Positions 8,513 through 17,213 of a stretch of 64,000 nucleotides of DNA are shown one piece after another. The number at the start of each line of letters is the position of its first letter. The first letter of the stretch is position 1. The notes below the pieces were generated by a model, which saw only the letters and a program-made list of their open reading frames with translations, was not told where the DNA came from and did not search any database. Source of the DNA: Dokdonella sp. (GTDB taxonomy: Bacteria > Pseudomonadota > Gammaproteobacteria > Xanthomonadales > Rhodanobacteraceae); contig NZ_JAGIAG010000001.1 in assembly GCF_017744955.1 (NCBI RefSeq), forward strand, positions 868,001-932,000, written 5' to 3'. The translations under genes were made by a program, and so were the position numbers.

Positions 8513-9846
8513 GAGCCGCCGCCGGAGGGCCGGCGCAATCCCGGCAGGCTGCGTTCGAGCAGCGGGAAGCGTTCCAGCATGCGCTCCTGCGCGCTGACTT
8601 CAGCCGTGTCCTCGGCGGCCGGCCGGCTGCCCATCTTCAGCCGCATGTAGCGTTCGAGCAGTCCGCACAGCACCCAGTAGGTGCCGAACACGTTGTTCTC
8701 CAGGAACGGGCTGCCGTAGAGGTTGCCGAGCGCCGCGCTGATCGTCGTGACGGTGAAGGCGACGGCGAGCGCGCGCGCTTCCGGATCGTCCGGCGGTACG
8801 TTGCGGCGCAGGAAGCCGCTCAAGCGGAACAGCGCGTAGAACACGAACAGCAGCGCCGCCAGTCCCTGCACGCCCATCTCGGCCAGGGTCAGCACGTAGA
8901 AGTTGTGCGCGTCGTAGCCCTTGTGGCTGGAGTAGTTGCCGATCTGCGTCTTGAAGCGGTTCAGGCCGACGCCGAGCGGATGCTCGGACCACATCGCGAT
9001 CGCGCCCGACCAGATTTCCCAGCGGCTGGTGGTGCTCTCGTCGAGCACTTCCGCGCCGTGCGTGTCGCGCTGCTTGGTCTCGGCGACGCGCTGGGTCACG
9101 CTGTCCGGCAGCAGGCTCGACATCGACACCAGCGCCGCGCCGAGCACCACGGCGAACACGACGTTGCGCCGGAGCAGCAGCAGGACCGCGCCGGCGATCG
9201 CGATGAAGTAGGACTGCCGCGAATAGGTGACCAGGATCGCCATCGCCACCAGCGCGATGCCGACGATCGACGCCAGCCGCCACAGGCGCTGCTTGCGCAT
9301 GAACAGCGCCAGGCCGATGAACATCGGCAGGAATATCGCGTAGTAGATGCCGGCGCGATTCGCGTCGCGGTAGTCGGCGCCGAACGGGCCGGAAGCGCGA
9401 TGCGTCTCGTTGAAGGTGCCGATGCCGTAGTCCAGTCCCTGCCGCACGGCCTGCAGGCCGGCCAGCGCGGCGACCGCGAGCACGGCGATGATCAGCAGCC
9501 GCGTCGTCGGCAGGTCCTGCCGGCAGCGCAGGTACATGAAGTACAGCAGCGGCGACAGCAGCGCGTTGCGCAGGTAGTTGACGTCGAGCATGAAGTTGCC
9601 GGGCGCGACGAGCTGGGCCAGCACGAACGCCTGCAGCAGTGCGACGAAGAACACCACGATCGCCGGCTTCAGCAGCGCCGGCTCGCCGTGCAGCGCGTCC
9701 TTCTCCGAGCGCGCGAGGATCGCGACCAGCGTCACCGCGAACAGCACGTTCGGCAGGTTCACGCCCGGGATGCCGGTCTCGAACGAATAGTGCCCCTGGT
9801 AGACCGTATAGAGGATCTGGAACAGCAGCAGCGCGCGCAGCAGCAT
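8509..9846 (-). CDS. O-antigen ligase / Wzy-like polymerase
   Basis: A 445-residue inner-membrane protein with roughly 10-12 transmembrane segments and a large periplasmic loop in the second half. The Wzy_C (PF04932) signature is present: Y-S-R-Q-S-Y-F in a membrane segment, then E-H-P-L-G-V-G-L-N-R-F and A-H-N-F-Y-V-L-T-L-A-E-M-G. Such proteins polymerise or ligate lipid-linked oligosaccharide units in the periplasm. The C-terminal ~45 residues are a polar cytoplasmic tail. The start at 9846 lies 4 bases after the amidotransferase stop. Whether it is a polymerase or a ligase cannot be decided, but the accompanying PCP and export genes favour polymerase. Confidence 0.85.
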   Translation of the reverse strand: MLLRALLLFQILYTVYQGHYSFETGIPGVNLPNVLFAVTLVAILARSEKDALHGEPALLKPAIVVFFVALLQAFVLAQLVAPGNFMLDVNYLRNALLSPLLYFMYLRCRQDLPTTRLLIIAVLAVAALAGLQAVRQGLDYGIGTFNETHRASGPFGADYRDANRAGIYYAIFLPMFIGLALFMRKQRLWRLASIVGIALVAMAILVTYSRQSYFIAIAGAVLLLLRRNVVFAVVLGAALVSMSSLLPDSVTQRVAETKQRDTHGAEVLDESTTSRWEIWSGAIAMWSEHPLGVGLNRFKTQIGNYSSHKGYDAHNFYVLTLAEMGVQGLAALLFVFYALFRLSGFLRRNVPPDDPEARALAVAFTVTTISAALGNLYGSPFLENNVFGTYWVLCGLLERYMRLKMGSRPAAEDTAEVSAQERMLERFPLLERSLPGLRRPSGGGS

Positions 9847-9850
9847 GGCG

Positions 9851-11713
9851 TCAGCCCGCCGTGGCGCCGTCGAGGAAGCGCCGCGCCCACGATTCCAGCG
9901 AGACGATCGACCACAGGATCTCGCCGTGGTCGGCGGCGCCGGCCAGATGCGCGGCGAGGTAGTCGCCGGCGACGCGCGCGTCGAGCAGGCCGCGCTCGCG
10001 GAACGCGCGGCTGCCGATCACGTCGGCGGCCAGGTCGCGCAGGTCGCCGCGGAACCAGTCTGCCAGCGGGATCGCGAAGCCCTGCTTCGGCTTGGACAGC
10101 TGCGCCGGCGGCAGCCAGCGCGCGGCGACCTTGCGCAGCAGGTACTTGCCGCGACCGTCGCGCACGCGCATCTCGTGCGGCAGGCGCACGGCGAACTCGA
10201 CCAGGCGATGGTCGAGCAGCGGCGCGCGGCCTTCCAGCGAATTGGCCATCGCGGTGCGGTCGAGCTTGACCAGGATGTCGTCCGGCAGATAGCTGTGCAG
10301 GTCGATCGCGACGATGCGGTCGAGCGGGTCGCCTTCGGGCACCTCGCGCAGGGCCTGCTCGAGTCCGCGGTAGTGGTTCGGCTCGGCGCGGCCGAGCAGC
10401 GCCGCCGCGGTGTCCGCGCGCGTCAGCGCGACGCCGCTCAGGTAGTCCTCGGGGAAGCGCTGCGCGAGGCGTTCGCCGATGCGGCGCAGTCGATAACCGT
10501 GGCTGCCCGGCAGCAGGTGTCCGCCGACGCGCGCGGCCAGCGCGGCGAGCGGCCGCGCGGCGCCGAGGCGGCGCAGGCGCAGGTAGCGCAGGTAGCGGTC
10601 GTAGCCGCCGAAGGCCTCGTCGCCGCCGTCGCCGGTCAGCACCATCTTGACGCTGCGGCGCGCCAGTTGCGCGACCAGGTAGGTCGGGATCGCCGAGGAA
10701 TCGGCGAACGGTTCGTCCAGGTGCCAGACCAGCTTCTCGAACAGGTCGACCGCGTCGGGCTCGACGATGAACTCGTGGTGGTCGGTGCCGAAATGCTGCG
10801 CGACGCGGCGCGCGTCGGACAGTTCGTTGAAGGCGTCCTCGCGGAAACCGATCGAGAACGTGCTGACCGGCCGGTTCATCTGCCGCGCCATCAGCGCGAC
10901 CACCACGCTCGAATCGAGTCCGCCGCTGAGGAACGCGCCGAACGGCACGTCGGCGACGAGGCGGCTGGACACCGCCTGCTCGAGCCGCACTTCCAGTTCG
11001 CTTTCCGCGTCCGCTTCGGACAGGTCGCGACGCTGGCCGAATTGAAGCGTCCAGTAGCGATGCAGTTCGCAGCGGCCGTCGACGTAGCGCAGGTAGTGCG
11101 CCGGCGGCAGCTTGCGCACGCCGGAGAAGATGCTCGCCGGCGCCGGCACGTAGCCGAAGCACAGGTAGGCCTGCACCGCGTCGGCGTCGATCTCGCGGCG
11201 GAAGCCCGGCACCTGCAGCAGGGACTTCAGCTCGCTGGCGAAGGCCAGGCGGCGGCCGTCGTCGTCGTAGAACAGCGGCTTCTCGCCGAAGCGGTCGCGC
11301 GCGAGCAGCAGCGTGCGCGAGCGCGCGTCCCAGATCGCGATGGCGAACATGCCGTGCAGGCGCTCGAAGCAGCGTTCGCCGAATTCGAGGTAGCCGTGCA
11401 CGATGACTTCGGTGTCCGACTGCGTGGCGAAGCGGCAGCCGCGCTGCTCCAGCTCGGTGCGCAGCTCGCGGTAGTTGTAGATCTCGCCGTTGAACACGAC
11501 CTGCACGCGGCCGTCGGCGCCGTGCAGCGGCTGGTGCCCGCCGGCGAGGTCGATGATCGACAGGCGGCGCATGCCGATCATCGCCTGGTCGTCGCGGTAG
11601 ATGCCTTCGTCGTCCGGGCCGCGATGCACGATCGCCGCGTTCATCGCGCGACCGACGCTTTCCTGCGCCAACGGCTGGCCGGGTGCCGCGACGATGCCGA
11701 CGATGCCGCACAT
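9851..11713 (-). CDS. Asparagine-synthase-type amidotransferase (glutamine-hydrolysing), EPS-associated
   Basis: A 620-residue two-domain enzyme. The start MCGIVGIV places the nucleophilic Cys2 of a class II glutamine amidotransferase at the N-terminus. Supporting glutaminase motifs are HRGPDDEG and FNGEIYNYRELR. The C-terminal synthetase domain has the PP-loop SGGLDSS at about residue 263 and a later G-D-G-G-D-E-A-F-G-G-Y. The family makes asparagine or amidates carboxylates. The copies in exosortase-A-type EPS loci (amidotransferase 1 class) are thought to amidate sugar acids, which would fit the uronate-forming genes upstream in this locus. Only the start at 11713 preserves the catalytic Cys, so the longer upstream frame is rejected. 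Confidence 0.9.
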   Translation of the reverse strand: MCGIVGIVAAPGQPLAQESVGRAMNAAIVHRGPDDEGIYRDDQAMIGMRRLSIIDLAGGHQPLHGADGRVQVVFNGEIYNYRELRTELEQRGCRFATQSDTEVIVHGYLEFGERCFERLHGMFAIAIWDARSRTLLLARDRFGEKPLFYDDDGRRLAFASELKSLLQVPGFRREIDADAVQAYLCFGYVPAPASIFSGVRKLPPAHYLRYVDGRCELHRYWTLQFGQRRDLSEADAESELEVRLEQAVSSRLVADVPFGAFLSGGLDSSVVVALMARQMNRPVSTFSIGFREDAFNELSDARRVAQHFGTDHHEFIVEPDAVDLFEKLVWHLDEPFADSSAIPTYLVAQLARRSVKMVLTGDGGDEAFGGYDRYLRYLRLRRLGAARPLAALAARVGGHLLPGSHGYRLRRIGERLAQRFPEDYLSGVALTRADTAAALLGRAEPNHYRGLEQALREVPEGDPLDRIVAIDLHSYLPDDILVKLDRTAMANSLEGRAPLLDHRLVEFAVRLPHEMRVRDGRGKYLLRKVAARWLPPAQLSKPKQGFAIPLADWFRGDLRDLAADVIGSRAFRERGLLDARVAGDYLAAHLAGAADHGEILWSIVSLESWARRFLDGATAG

Positions 11714-11715
11714 GC

Positions 11716-12909
11716 TCAGGACTCCTCGAGGGCGGCGTCGACGCCGTCGCCGATCGTGCCGGGCGCGGCACCGCGATACAACGCGAGCAGGCGTGCGACC
11801 ACGCCGTCGATGCCGGCGCGGCGTGCGACGTCGGCGCGGCCCTGCCGGCCGAGCGCGCACAGCGCATCCGGCGGCATCGACTGCGCCTCGCGCAAGGCGC
11901 TCGCCAGCGCCTCGACGTCGCCGACCGGGAACAGCCAGCCGTTGCGCCGCGTGGCGATGAAATCCTCGCTGCCGCTGACCTCGCTGGCGATCACCGGCAG
12001 GCCACTGGCCATGAATTCGAGCAGCGAGTTGGACAATCCCTCGATGATCGACGGCAGCACCGCGACGTCGGCACCAGCGAGCGCCTGCTCGACGTCGTCG
12101 CGATGGCCGACGAAGGACAGCTGCGCGGCGATGCCGAGCTGGTCGGCGAGCGCGCGCAGCTTGGGCTCGTCCTCGCCCTTGCCGACCAGTTCCAGCTCGG
12201 CCGCCCCGGCCTGCGGGAACGCGCGCTGCCAGCCGCGCAGCAGCGTGTCCAGGCCCTTGTGCTGCTGCAGGCGGCCGACGTAGACCACGCGCAGCGGCGC
12301 CTGCGGCGGGCGCGGCGCGTGCTCGGCGCGGAAGCGCTCGACGTCGACCGCGTTCGGCAGGTGCACGACCAGCTCGGCCGGCAGCCCGCGCGCGACCGCT
12401 TCCCGGCCGATGCGCCGGCTGATCACCTGGTAGGCCGATGCGCGGCGCAGCAGCGACTTGAACCAGCGCGTGGCGAGACTCGGCTGCGACACGAGCAGGC
12501 CGCGTTCGAGCTCCCACTGCCCGGTGAACTTGACGATCGTCGGCAGTCCCAGGCGACGACCCGCGCCGCAGCACAGCGCGGCGAGATAGTGCGCGATGTG
12601 CGCGTGCAGCGCGTCGTAGCGACGCCGCCGGCGATGCAGGAACAGCAGCAGCCGCGTCCACAGCACGAGGCTGCCGAGGCCGCTCACGTGCGGATAGGCG
12701 AGCCGGCACACCGGCAGGCCGTCGACGCGCTCGACGCGCCGTTGCGATCCGCCGGCGAAGCGCGGCGTCAGCACCGTCACGCGGTGCCCGCGCCGGCGCA
12801 GCGCGCGGCCGAGCGTGCGCACCTGCGATTCGGCGCCGCCGCCGCCGTAAGGCGGGAACGGGCTCTCCAGCACCATCAGGACGCGCAGCGGATGCGGATC
12901 ACGTGCCAT
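11716..12909 (-). CDS. Family 4 glycosyltransferase
   Basis: A 397-residue GT-B retaining glycosyltransferase. The N-terminal domain begins HPLRVLMVLESPFPPYGGGGAE, the usual glycine-rich acceptor-side loop. The C-terminal domain has V-V-Y-V-G-R-L-Q-Q-H-K-G-L-D-T-L-L and the E-x7-E donor motif I-I-E-G-L-S-N-S-L-L-E-F-M-A-S-G-L-P-V. It would add a hexose or related sugar to the growing lipid-linked unit on the cytoplasmic face. It overlaps the end of the preceding asparagine-synthase-like gene by 11 bases and ends 2 bases before the next, so it is translationally coupled in the EPS operon. Sugar specificity is unknown. Confidence 0.9.
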   Translation of the reverse strand: MARDPHPLRVLMVLESPFPPYGGGGAESQVRTLGRALRRRGHRVTVLTPRFAGGSQRRVERVDGLPVCRLAYPHVSGLGSLVLWTRLLLFLHRRRRRYDALHAHIAHYLAALCCGAGRRLGLPTIVKFTGQWELERGLLVSQPSLATRWFKSLLRRASAYQVISRRIGREAVARGLPAELVVHLPNAVDVERFRAEHAPRPPQAPLRVVYVGRLQQHKGLDTLLRGWQRAFPQAGAAELELVGKGEDEPKLRALADQLGIAAQLSFVGHRDDVEQALAGADVAVLPSIIEGLSNSLLEFMASGLPVIASEVSGSEDFIATRRNGWLFPVGDVEALASALREAQSMPPDALCALGRQGRADVARRAGIDGVVARLLALYRGAAPGTIGDGVDAALEES

Positions 12910-14710
12910 CGAGATGCCTGCGCAGCCACAGTTCCAGCACGAGCATCTGCCAGATCGCGCCGGAATGGTCCCAGCTGCCGCGCATGTGCTCTTCGATCAG
13001 CGCCTCGACGCAGGCCGGCTCGAACCAGCCGCGCGCGCGGGCGCGCGCATCGAACAGCACGCCCTTGACCATCTCGATGAAGGCCGCGTCGCTGCGCAGC
13101 CACACCGCGATCGGCAGGCCGAAGCCCTGCTTCTTCTTGCGCAGGATCGCCTCCGGCAGCACCTCGGCCATCGCGCGCTTGAACAGATAGCGCTTGTGCG
13201 TGCGGCGCACCTTGAAGCGCGCCGGCAGCCGTCCGGTGTAGGCGACCAGGGCCGGATCGACGTAGGGATAGCGCACGCTGACGCCGCTCGCCTTGCACGC
13301 GCCGTGCACCTTGACCAGGTCGTTCTGCGCGATCGCCATCGAAAGATCCAGGCGCATGATCCGGTGCAGCGGGCTCGCCTCTTCGCCGCCGCGCGCGTAC
13401 AGCTCGCGCATGAACTCCAGCGAGGCGTCGCGGCCGACCTCGGCGCGGAACGCCGGCGTGAGCAGCTTTTCGTAGTAGTCCGAGGCGAACGAGTCGTCGG
13501 TGTAGAAGCGGTCGGGGTTGGGCAGTGAGGAGCGGCGGAAGAAGTTGTCCACGCGCTGCAGGAAATGGTTCGAACTCCGTCCGGCGCCGTGGCCGATCGC
13601 GCGGCCGAGCGCCTTCAGCGGCGCCGGCAGGCGATAGAACGACTCCATCACCCAGTCCTTGGCGTAGCGCTGGTTGCCGCCGAAGATCTCGTCGCCGCCG
13701 TCGCCGGCGAGCAGCACGTCGACGCCCTGGCGGCGCGCGAGGTCGGCGCAGGCCAGGGTCGGCACCGCCGAGGCGTTGCCGAACGGCTGGTCGTAGTGGC
13801 GCACGATGGATTCGACCAGCGAGGTGGTCTGCTCGCGGCCGACGGTGGCGAACGACGGCTCGGCGCCGCAGGCCTCGGCGGCGAGCCGCGCGAAGTCCAG
13901 TTCGTCGTAGCCGGCCTCGGCGAAGCCGATCGAGAAGCTGCGCACGCGCCGCTTCGGCTGCTGCCGCGCGAGGATCGACACGATGCTCGAACTGTCGGTG
14001 CCGCCGGACAGGAAACAGCCCCACGCGGCCGCTTCGCTTTCCGGACGGTAGTCGTGCACGGTCGAGACGATGCGCTCGCGCAGTGCCGCGGCGAGCCGGT
14101 CGTCGTCGCCGTCGAGGTCCTGCGGGTAGTCGGGCAGGAAGTAGCGTTCGAGGTTCAGCGTGCCGGCGTCCCAGGTCGCGCGCGTGCCGGGTTCGAGATG
14201 GGCGATCTCGCGGCAGATCGTGTGCGGCGCCGGGATGCAGCCGAAGTTGAGGTAATGGTAGACGGCGACCTTGTCGATCGTGCGCGCGCACTGCGGCAAC
14301 GCCGCGAGCAGCCGCAGGTCGCTGGCGAGGTAGCAGTCGCCGCCGTGGCGGAAGACGTACAGCGGCAAGGTCGAGAAATGATCGGTCACGGCGACCAGAC
14401 GCGCGCGGCCGGGCTGCCACAGCAGCTGCGCGAAGCGGCCGCGCCAGCCGGCCTGCACGGCCTCGCCCGCGTAGGCGGCGGTCCCTTCGGCGGGATCGCC
14501 GGCGACGAGGTCGGCCAGGGCCAGCCAGTGCGTGCCGTCGGCGGCGACGCCGTGGCGCACCGCGCCGCGCACCGCGACGGCGATGCGCTCGTCGCCGCTC
14601 GGCAGAAGCGTATAGCCGTCCGGAACGGCGAGCGCCGGTGCCGCGTTGGCGCCGATCGCGAGCAGCAGATCGCCGATGACGCTGATGGACGGGGGAGTCG
14701 GGTTCGACAC
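12899..14710 (-). CDS. Asparagine-synthase-like protein lacking the N-terminal nucleophile Cys
   Basis: A 603-residue homolog of asparagine synthetase B. The synthetase half is intact, with PP-loop SGGTDSS at residues 235-241, then L-A-G-D-G-G-D-E-I-F-G-G and K-K-K-Q-G-F-G-L-P. The N-terminal half keeps the glutaminase fold pattern (D-H-F-S-T-L-P-L-Y, Y-L-A-S-D-L-R-L-L), but the protein starts V-S-N-P-T-P-P with no Cys at position 2 and no M-C-G motif. Glutamine hydrolysis is therefore unlikely. It may use free ammonia or act as an ATP-dependent ligase or adenylase. The GTG at 14710 has an AGGA at good spacing, and TTG at 14716 is the alternative. It sits in the EPS operon, 63 bases after the preceding gene. 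Confidence 0.85.
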   Translation of the reverse strand: MSNPTPPSISVIGDLLLAIGANAAPALAVPDGYTLLPSGDERIAVAVRGAVRHGVAADGTHWLALADLVAGDPAEGTAAYAGEAVQAGWRGRFAQLLWQPGRARLVAVTDHFSTLPLYVFRHGGDCYLASDLRLLAALPQCARTIDKVAVYHYLNFGCIPAPHTICREIAHLEPGTRATWDAGTLNLERYFLPDYPQDLDGDDDRLAAALRERIVSTVHDYRPESEAAAWGCFLSGGTDSSSIVSILARQQPKRRVRSFSIGFAEAGYDELDFARLAAEACGAEPSFATVGREQTTSLVESIVRHYDQPFGNASAVPTLACADLARRQGVDVLLAGDGGDEIFGGNQRYAKDWVMESFYRLPAPLKALGRAIGHGAGRSSNHFLQRVDNFFRRSSLPNPDRFYTDDSFASDYYEKLLTPAFRAEVGRDASLEFMRELYARGGEEASPLHRIMRLDLSMAIAQNDLVKVHGACKASGVSVRYPYVDPALVAYTGRLPARFKVRRTHKRYLFKRAMAEVLPEAILRKKKQGFGLPIAVWLRSDAAFIEMVKGVLFDARARARGWFEPACVEALIEEHMRGSWDHSGAIWQMLVLELWLRRHLDGT

Positions 14711-14743
14711 GTGCAATCCTGGGCCTGCGACAGTTCGTTTCCA

Positions 14744-14763
14744 CGCGACGGTGCTCCGTCGCG
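14744..14763. other. Intra-operon hairpin
   Basis: An 8-bp perfect stem, CGCGACGG / CCGTCGCG, with loop TGCT lies in the only sizeable gap (63 bases) between glycosyltransferase and amidotransferase genes of the EPS series. No T-tract follows on the minus strand, so termination is unlikely. It could be an RNA-processing or mRNA-stability element. Confidence 0.4.
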
Positions 14764-14773
14764 GCGTTTGATT

Positions 14774-15976
14774 TCAGCCGATTCTCGCGTAGACCGCCTC
14801 GGTGCGGCGGATCAGCGCGTCGATGCGGTAGTGCGTGCGTACCTGTTCCGACGCGGCGGCGGCGAGCCGCGCGCGCAGAGTAGCGTCCGTGCTCAGCGCC
14901 TGCATGCAGGCGGCCAGTTGCGCGGCGTCCTCGGAGCGGAACAGCAGTCCGGTGCGGCCGTCGGCGACGATCTCCGGATTGCCGCCGACGTCCGAGGCGA
15001 GCACGGCGCAGCCGGCCTCCATCGCCTCGAGCAGGACGTTGGACATGCCTTCCTCGCGCGAGGGCAGCACCAGGAAATCGGCAGCGGCCATCAACTGCCG
15101 GCTGTCGCTGCGTTCGCCGAGCAGGCGCAGGTCGCGTTCCAGCCCGAGCGCCGCGCTCTGCGCGTGCAGCTCGGCTTCGAGCGGGCCGCCGCCGGCGACC
15201 AGCAGCAGCGGCCGCTGCGCCGGCTCGATCCGCGCCAGCGCGTCGAGCAGCAAGGGCACGTTCTTGGCCGGCACCAGCCGGCCGACGAACAATCCCAGGC
15301 TGCGGCCGGGCGTGGCGCCGAGCTGCTCGCGCAGCGCGCCGCGGTCGACCGCGCGCGCCAGCGGCGCGATGCCGTTCGGGATCACCTCGATGCGTTCGAG
15401 CGGAAAGCCGGTGCGGCGCGCGGTCTCCTGCGCGCCGGCGCGCGCGTTGGACACCACCGCGTCGGCGCGCGCGAGGATCCAGCGCTTCAATCGCCACTGC
15501 CACGGCGAGTAGTCCAGGCACAGGCCGCGCACCGAGGCGACGAAGGCGCTGCCGCGCGCCGACCAGAGCACCGCGCGCACCCACAGTTCGGCGGTGAACG
15601 AAAAACAATGCACGACGTCGTAGCGACCGCGGCGCAGCGCGCGCGCGAGGTTCCAGGCGAAGCCCGCGTCGATGCGGCGGCGCTTGGGCAGCTCGATCAC
15701 CTCGACGCCGGCGGCGATCAGCTCGTCGACGAGGAAGGAGCGCTTGCGGAAGTACATCAGCGTCGGCTGCCAGTGCGCGCGGTCGAGATTCTTCAGGAAA
15801 TGCGCGATCTGGCGCTGGCTGCCGCCGACTTCCATCTCGTCGGTGACGATCAGGAGTTTCTTCGGCGCGGCTTCTTCGCCGGCCCGGCCGCGGGCGCGCG
15901 CGCCCGTCGCGAGCGATGCGGCGGAATGGCGCTGCGGCGGCGACGCCGCTTCCGGCACGGGGGTCTCAGCGCGCAT
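14774..15976 (-). CDS. Family 4 glycosyltransferase
   Basis: A 400-residue GT-B enzyme with a ~35-residue low-complexity N-terminal extension before the first strand KKLLIVTDEMEVGGSQRQ. The G-G-S-Q motif is the acceptor-binding glycine loop. The donor domain shows GLFVGRLVPAKN and R-E-E-G-M-S-N-V-L-L-E-A-M-E-A-G, the E-x7-E signature. It probably transfers one sugar onto a lipid-linked EPS precursor. The first 11 bases overlap the end of the upstream glycosyltransferase gene, so the annotated start (MRAETPV) is the natural coupled one. A start nearer the first strand cannot be excluded because the extension is poorly conserved in character. Confidence 0.88.
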   Translation of the reverse strand: MRAETPVPEAASPPQRHSAASLATGARARGRAGEEAAPKKLLIVTDEMEVGGSQRQIAHFLKNLDRAHWQPTLMYFRKRSFLVDELIAAGVEVIELPKRRRIDAGFAWNLARALRRGRYDVVHCFSFTAELWVRAVLWSARGSAFVASVRGLCLDYSPWQWRLKRWILARADAVVSNARAGAQETARRTGFPLERIEVIPNGIAPLARAVDRGALREQLGATPGRSLGLFVGRLVPAKNVPLLLDALARIEPAQRPLLLVAGGGPLEAELHAQSAALGLERDLRLLGERSDSRQLMAAADFLVLPSREEGMSNVLLEAMEAGCAVLASDVGGNPEIVADGRTGLLFRSEDAAQLAACMQALSTDATLRARLAAAASEQVRTHYRIDALIRRTEAVYARIG

Positions 15977-17213
15977 GGGCCACCTGGCGGAACAGGTCGA
16001 GCAGCTTGCCGGCCTCGATGCGCGCGTCGAACTCGCGCTCGATGCGCTGGCGCGCCGCGCGGGCGACGCTGTCGCGCAGCTCGGCGTCGGCGAGGATGCG
16101 GCGCAGCGCCGCGGCGAGCGCGGCCGGATCGCGCTCGGCCACGAGCAGGCCGTCGTGGCCGTCGGCGACCAGTTCCGGGATGCCGGAGACGAAGGTGCTG
16201 ACGACCGGCGTGCCGACCGCCATCGCTTCCATCAGCGCGACCGGAATGCCGTCGCGGTTGCCGTCGGCGGTCACCACGCTCGGCAGCACGAAGCAGGCGG
16301 CCTCGTGCAGCAGGGCGCGCACGTCGGCCTGCGGACGCGCGCCGAGCAGTTCGACGCGGTCGTGCAGGCCGTGCCGCGCGATCGCCGCTTCGAGTTCGGC
16401 CTGCTGCGGTCCTTCGCCGACGATGCGGCAGCGGAAGCGCACGCCGTCGGCGGCGAGCAGCGCCAGCGCCTCGATCAGCACGTCGAAGCCCTTGATCGGA
16501 TCGAGCCGGCCGACCGCGGCGATCAGGTCGCCGGCGCGGCCTTCGCGACGGTAGGCGAACGCCGGCAGGTCGACGCCGCAGTGCACGACGTGCAGCCGCT
16601 CGCGCGCGAGCGGCGTGACGCGTTCGCTGAGCCAGTCGACGCCGTAGCGCGAGATCGTCACCGGAATGCTCGCCGTGCTGAGTTTCTCGTGCAGCAGATG
16701 ATCGTCGACGAAGATGTCGTGCGCGTGCGCGGTGAAGCCGAACGGCTTGTCCAGCGCCTGCGCCAGCGCCATCGCGACGGTCGAGGGATAGGTCGCCCAG
16801 TGCGCGTGCAGCACGTGCGGATCGAAGCGTTCGATCCAGCGAAGGCGCGCGATGCCGCGGCCGAGCGCGACCAGCGACTTCGCCGCCGCCAGCGGCTCGC
16901 CGCGCAGGCGCCACAGGATGCGCAGCGCCGCCGCGCCGAACGCGAGCGGATGTCGCAGCCAGCCGCCGAGCTGGGCCGCCACGGCGCCCAGGCCGCGCGC
17001 CGGATGCTGCACGCGTTCGAGCAGGGGAACCGCTTCGGGCTGCACGAGCTTCTCGCTCGGCGGTTTCAGCGACAGGATGCGCACGTCGACGCCGGCGGCG
17101 ACCAGGGTCGCGATCTCGCGCGCGATGAAGGTTTCCGACCAGCACGGAAACAGCGACACGACGTAGAGCACGCGCAGCGGCTCGGCGGTCGGTGCGCGGG
17201 TGGCGGCGCTCAT
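15966..17213 (-). CDS. Family 4 glycosyltransferase (WcaL-like)
   Basis: A 415-residue GT-B glycosyltransferase. The N-terminus reads LRVLYVVSLFPCWSETFIAREI, very like the colanic-acid WcaL/PelF-type subgroup, in which S-E-T-F-I follows the first strand. Further on are H-A-H-W-A-T-Y-P-S-T and F-T-A-H-A-H-D-I-F. The donor domain has V-G-R-L-D-P-I-K-G-F-D-V-L and G-I-P-V-A-L-M-E-A-M-A-V-G. The start at 17213 overlaps the preceding stop by ATGA, and the long N-terminal extension in the same frame is rejected. It acts on the cytoplasmic face of the inner membrane in EPS repeat-unit assembly; its donor is unknown. Confidence 0.9.
   Translation of the reverse strand: MSAATRAPTAEPLRVLYVVSLFPCWSETFIAREIATLVAAGVDVRILSLKPPSEKLVQPEAVPLLERVQHPARGLGAVAAQLGGWLRHPLAFGAAALRILWRLRGEPLAAAKSLVALGRGIARLRWIERFDPHVLHAHWATYPSTVAMALAQALDKPFGFTAHAHDIFVDDHLLHEKLSTASIPVTISRYGVDWLSERVTPLARERLHVVHCGVDLPAFAYRREGRAGDLIAAVGRLDPIKGFDVLIEALALLAADGVRFRCRIVGEGPQQAELEAAIARHGLHDRVELLGARPQADVRALLHEAACFVLPSVVTADGNRDGIPVALMEAMAVGTPVVSTFVSGIPELVADGHDGLLVAERDPAALAAALRRILADAELRDSVARAARQRIEREFDARIEAGKLLDLFRQVAHAR

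Noticed and set aside
12710..15608. Alternative long minus-strand frames overlapping the amidotransferase and glycosyltransferase genes
   Set aside because: They are Arg/Ala/Pro-rich shadow frames; the true genes carry catalytic motifs and coupled start/stop overlaps.
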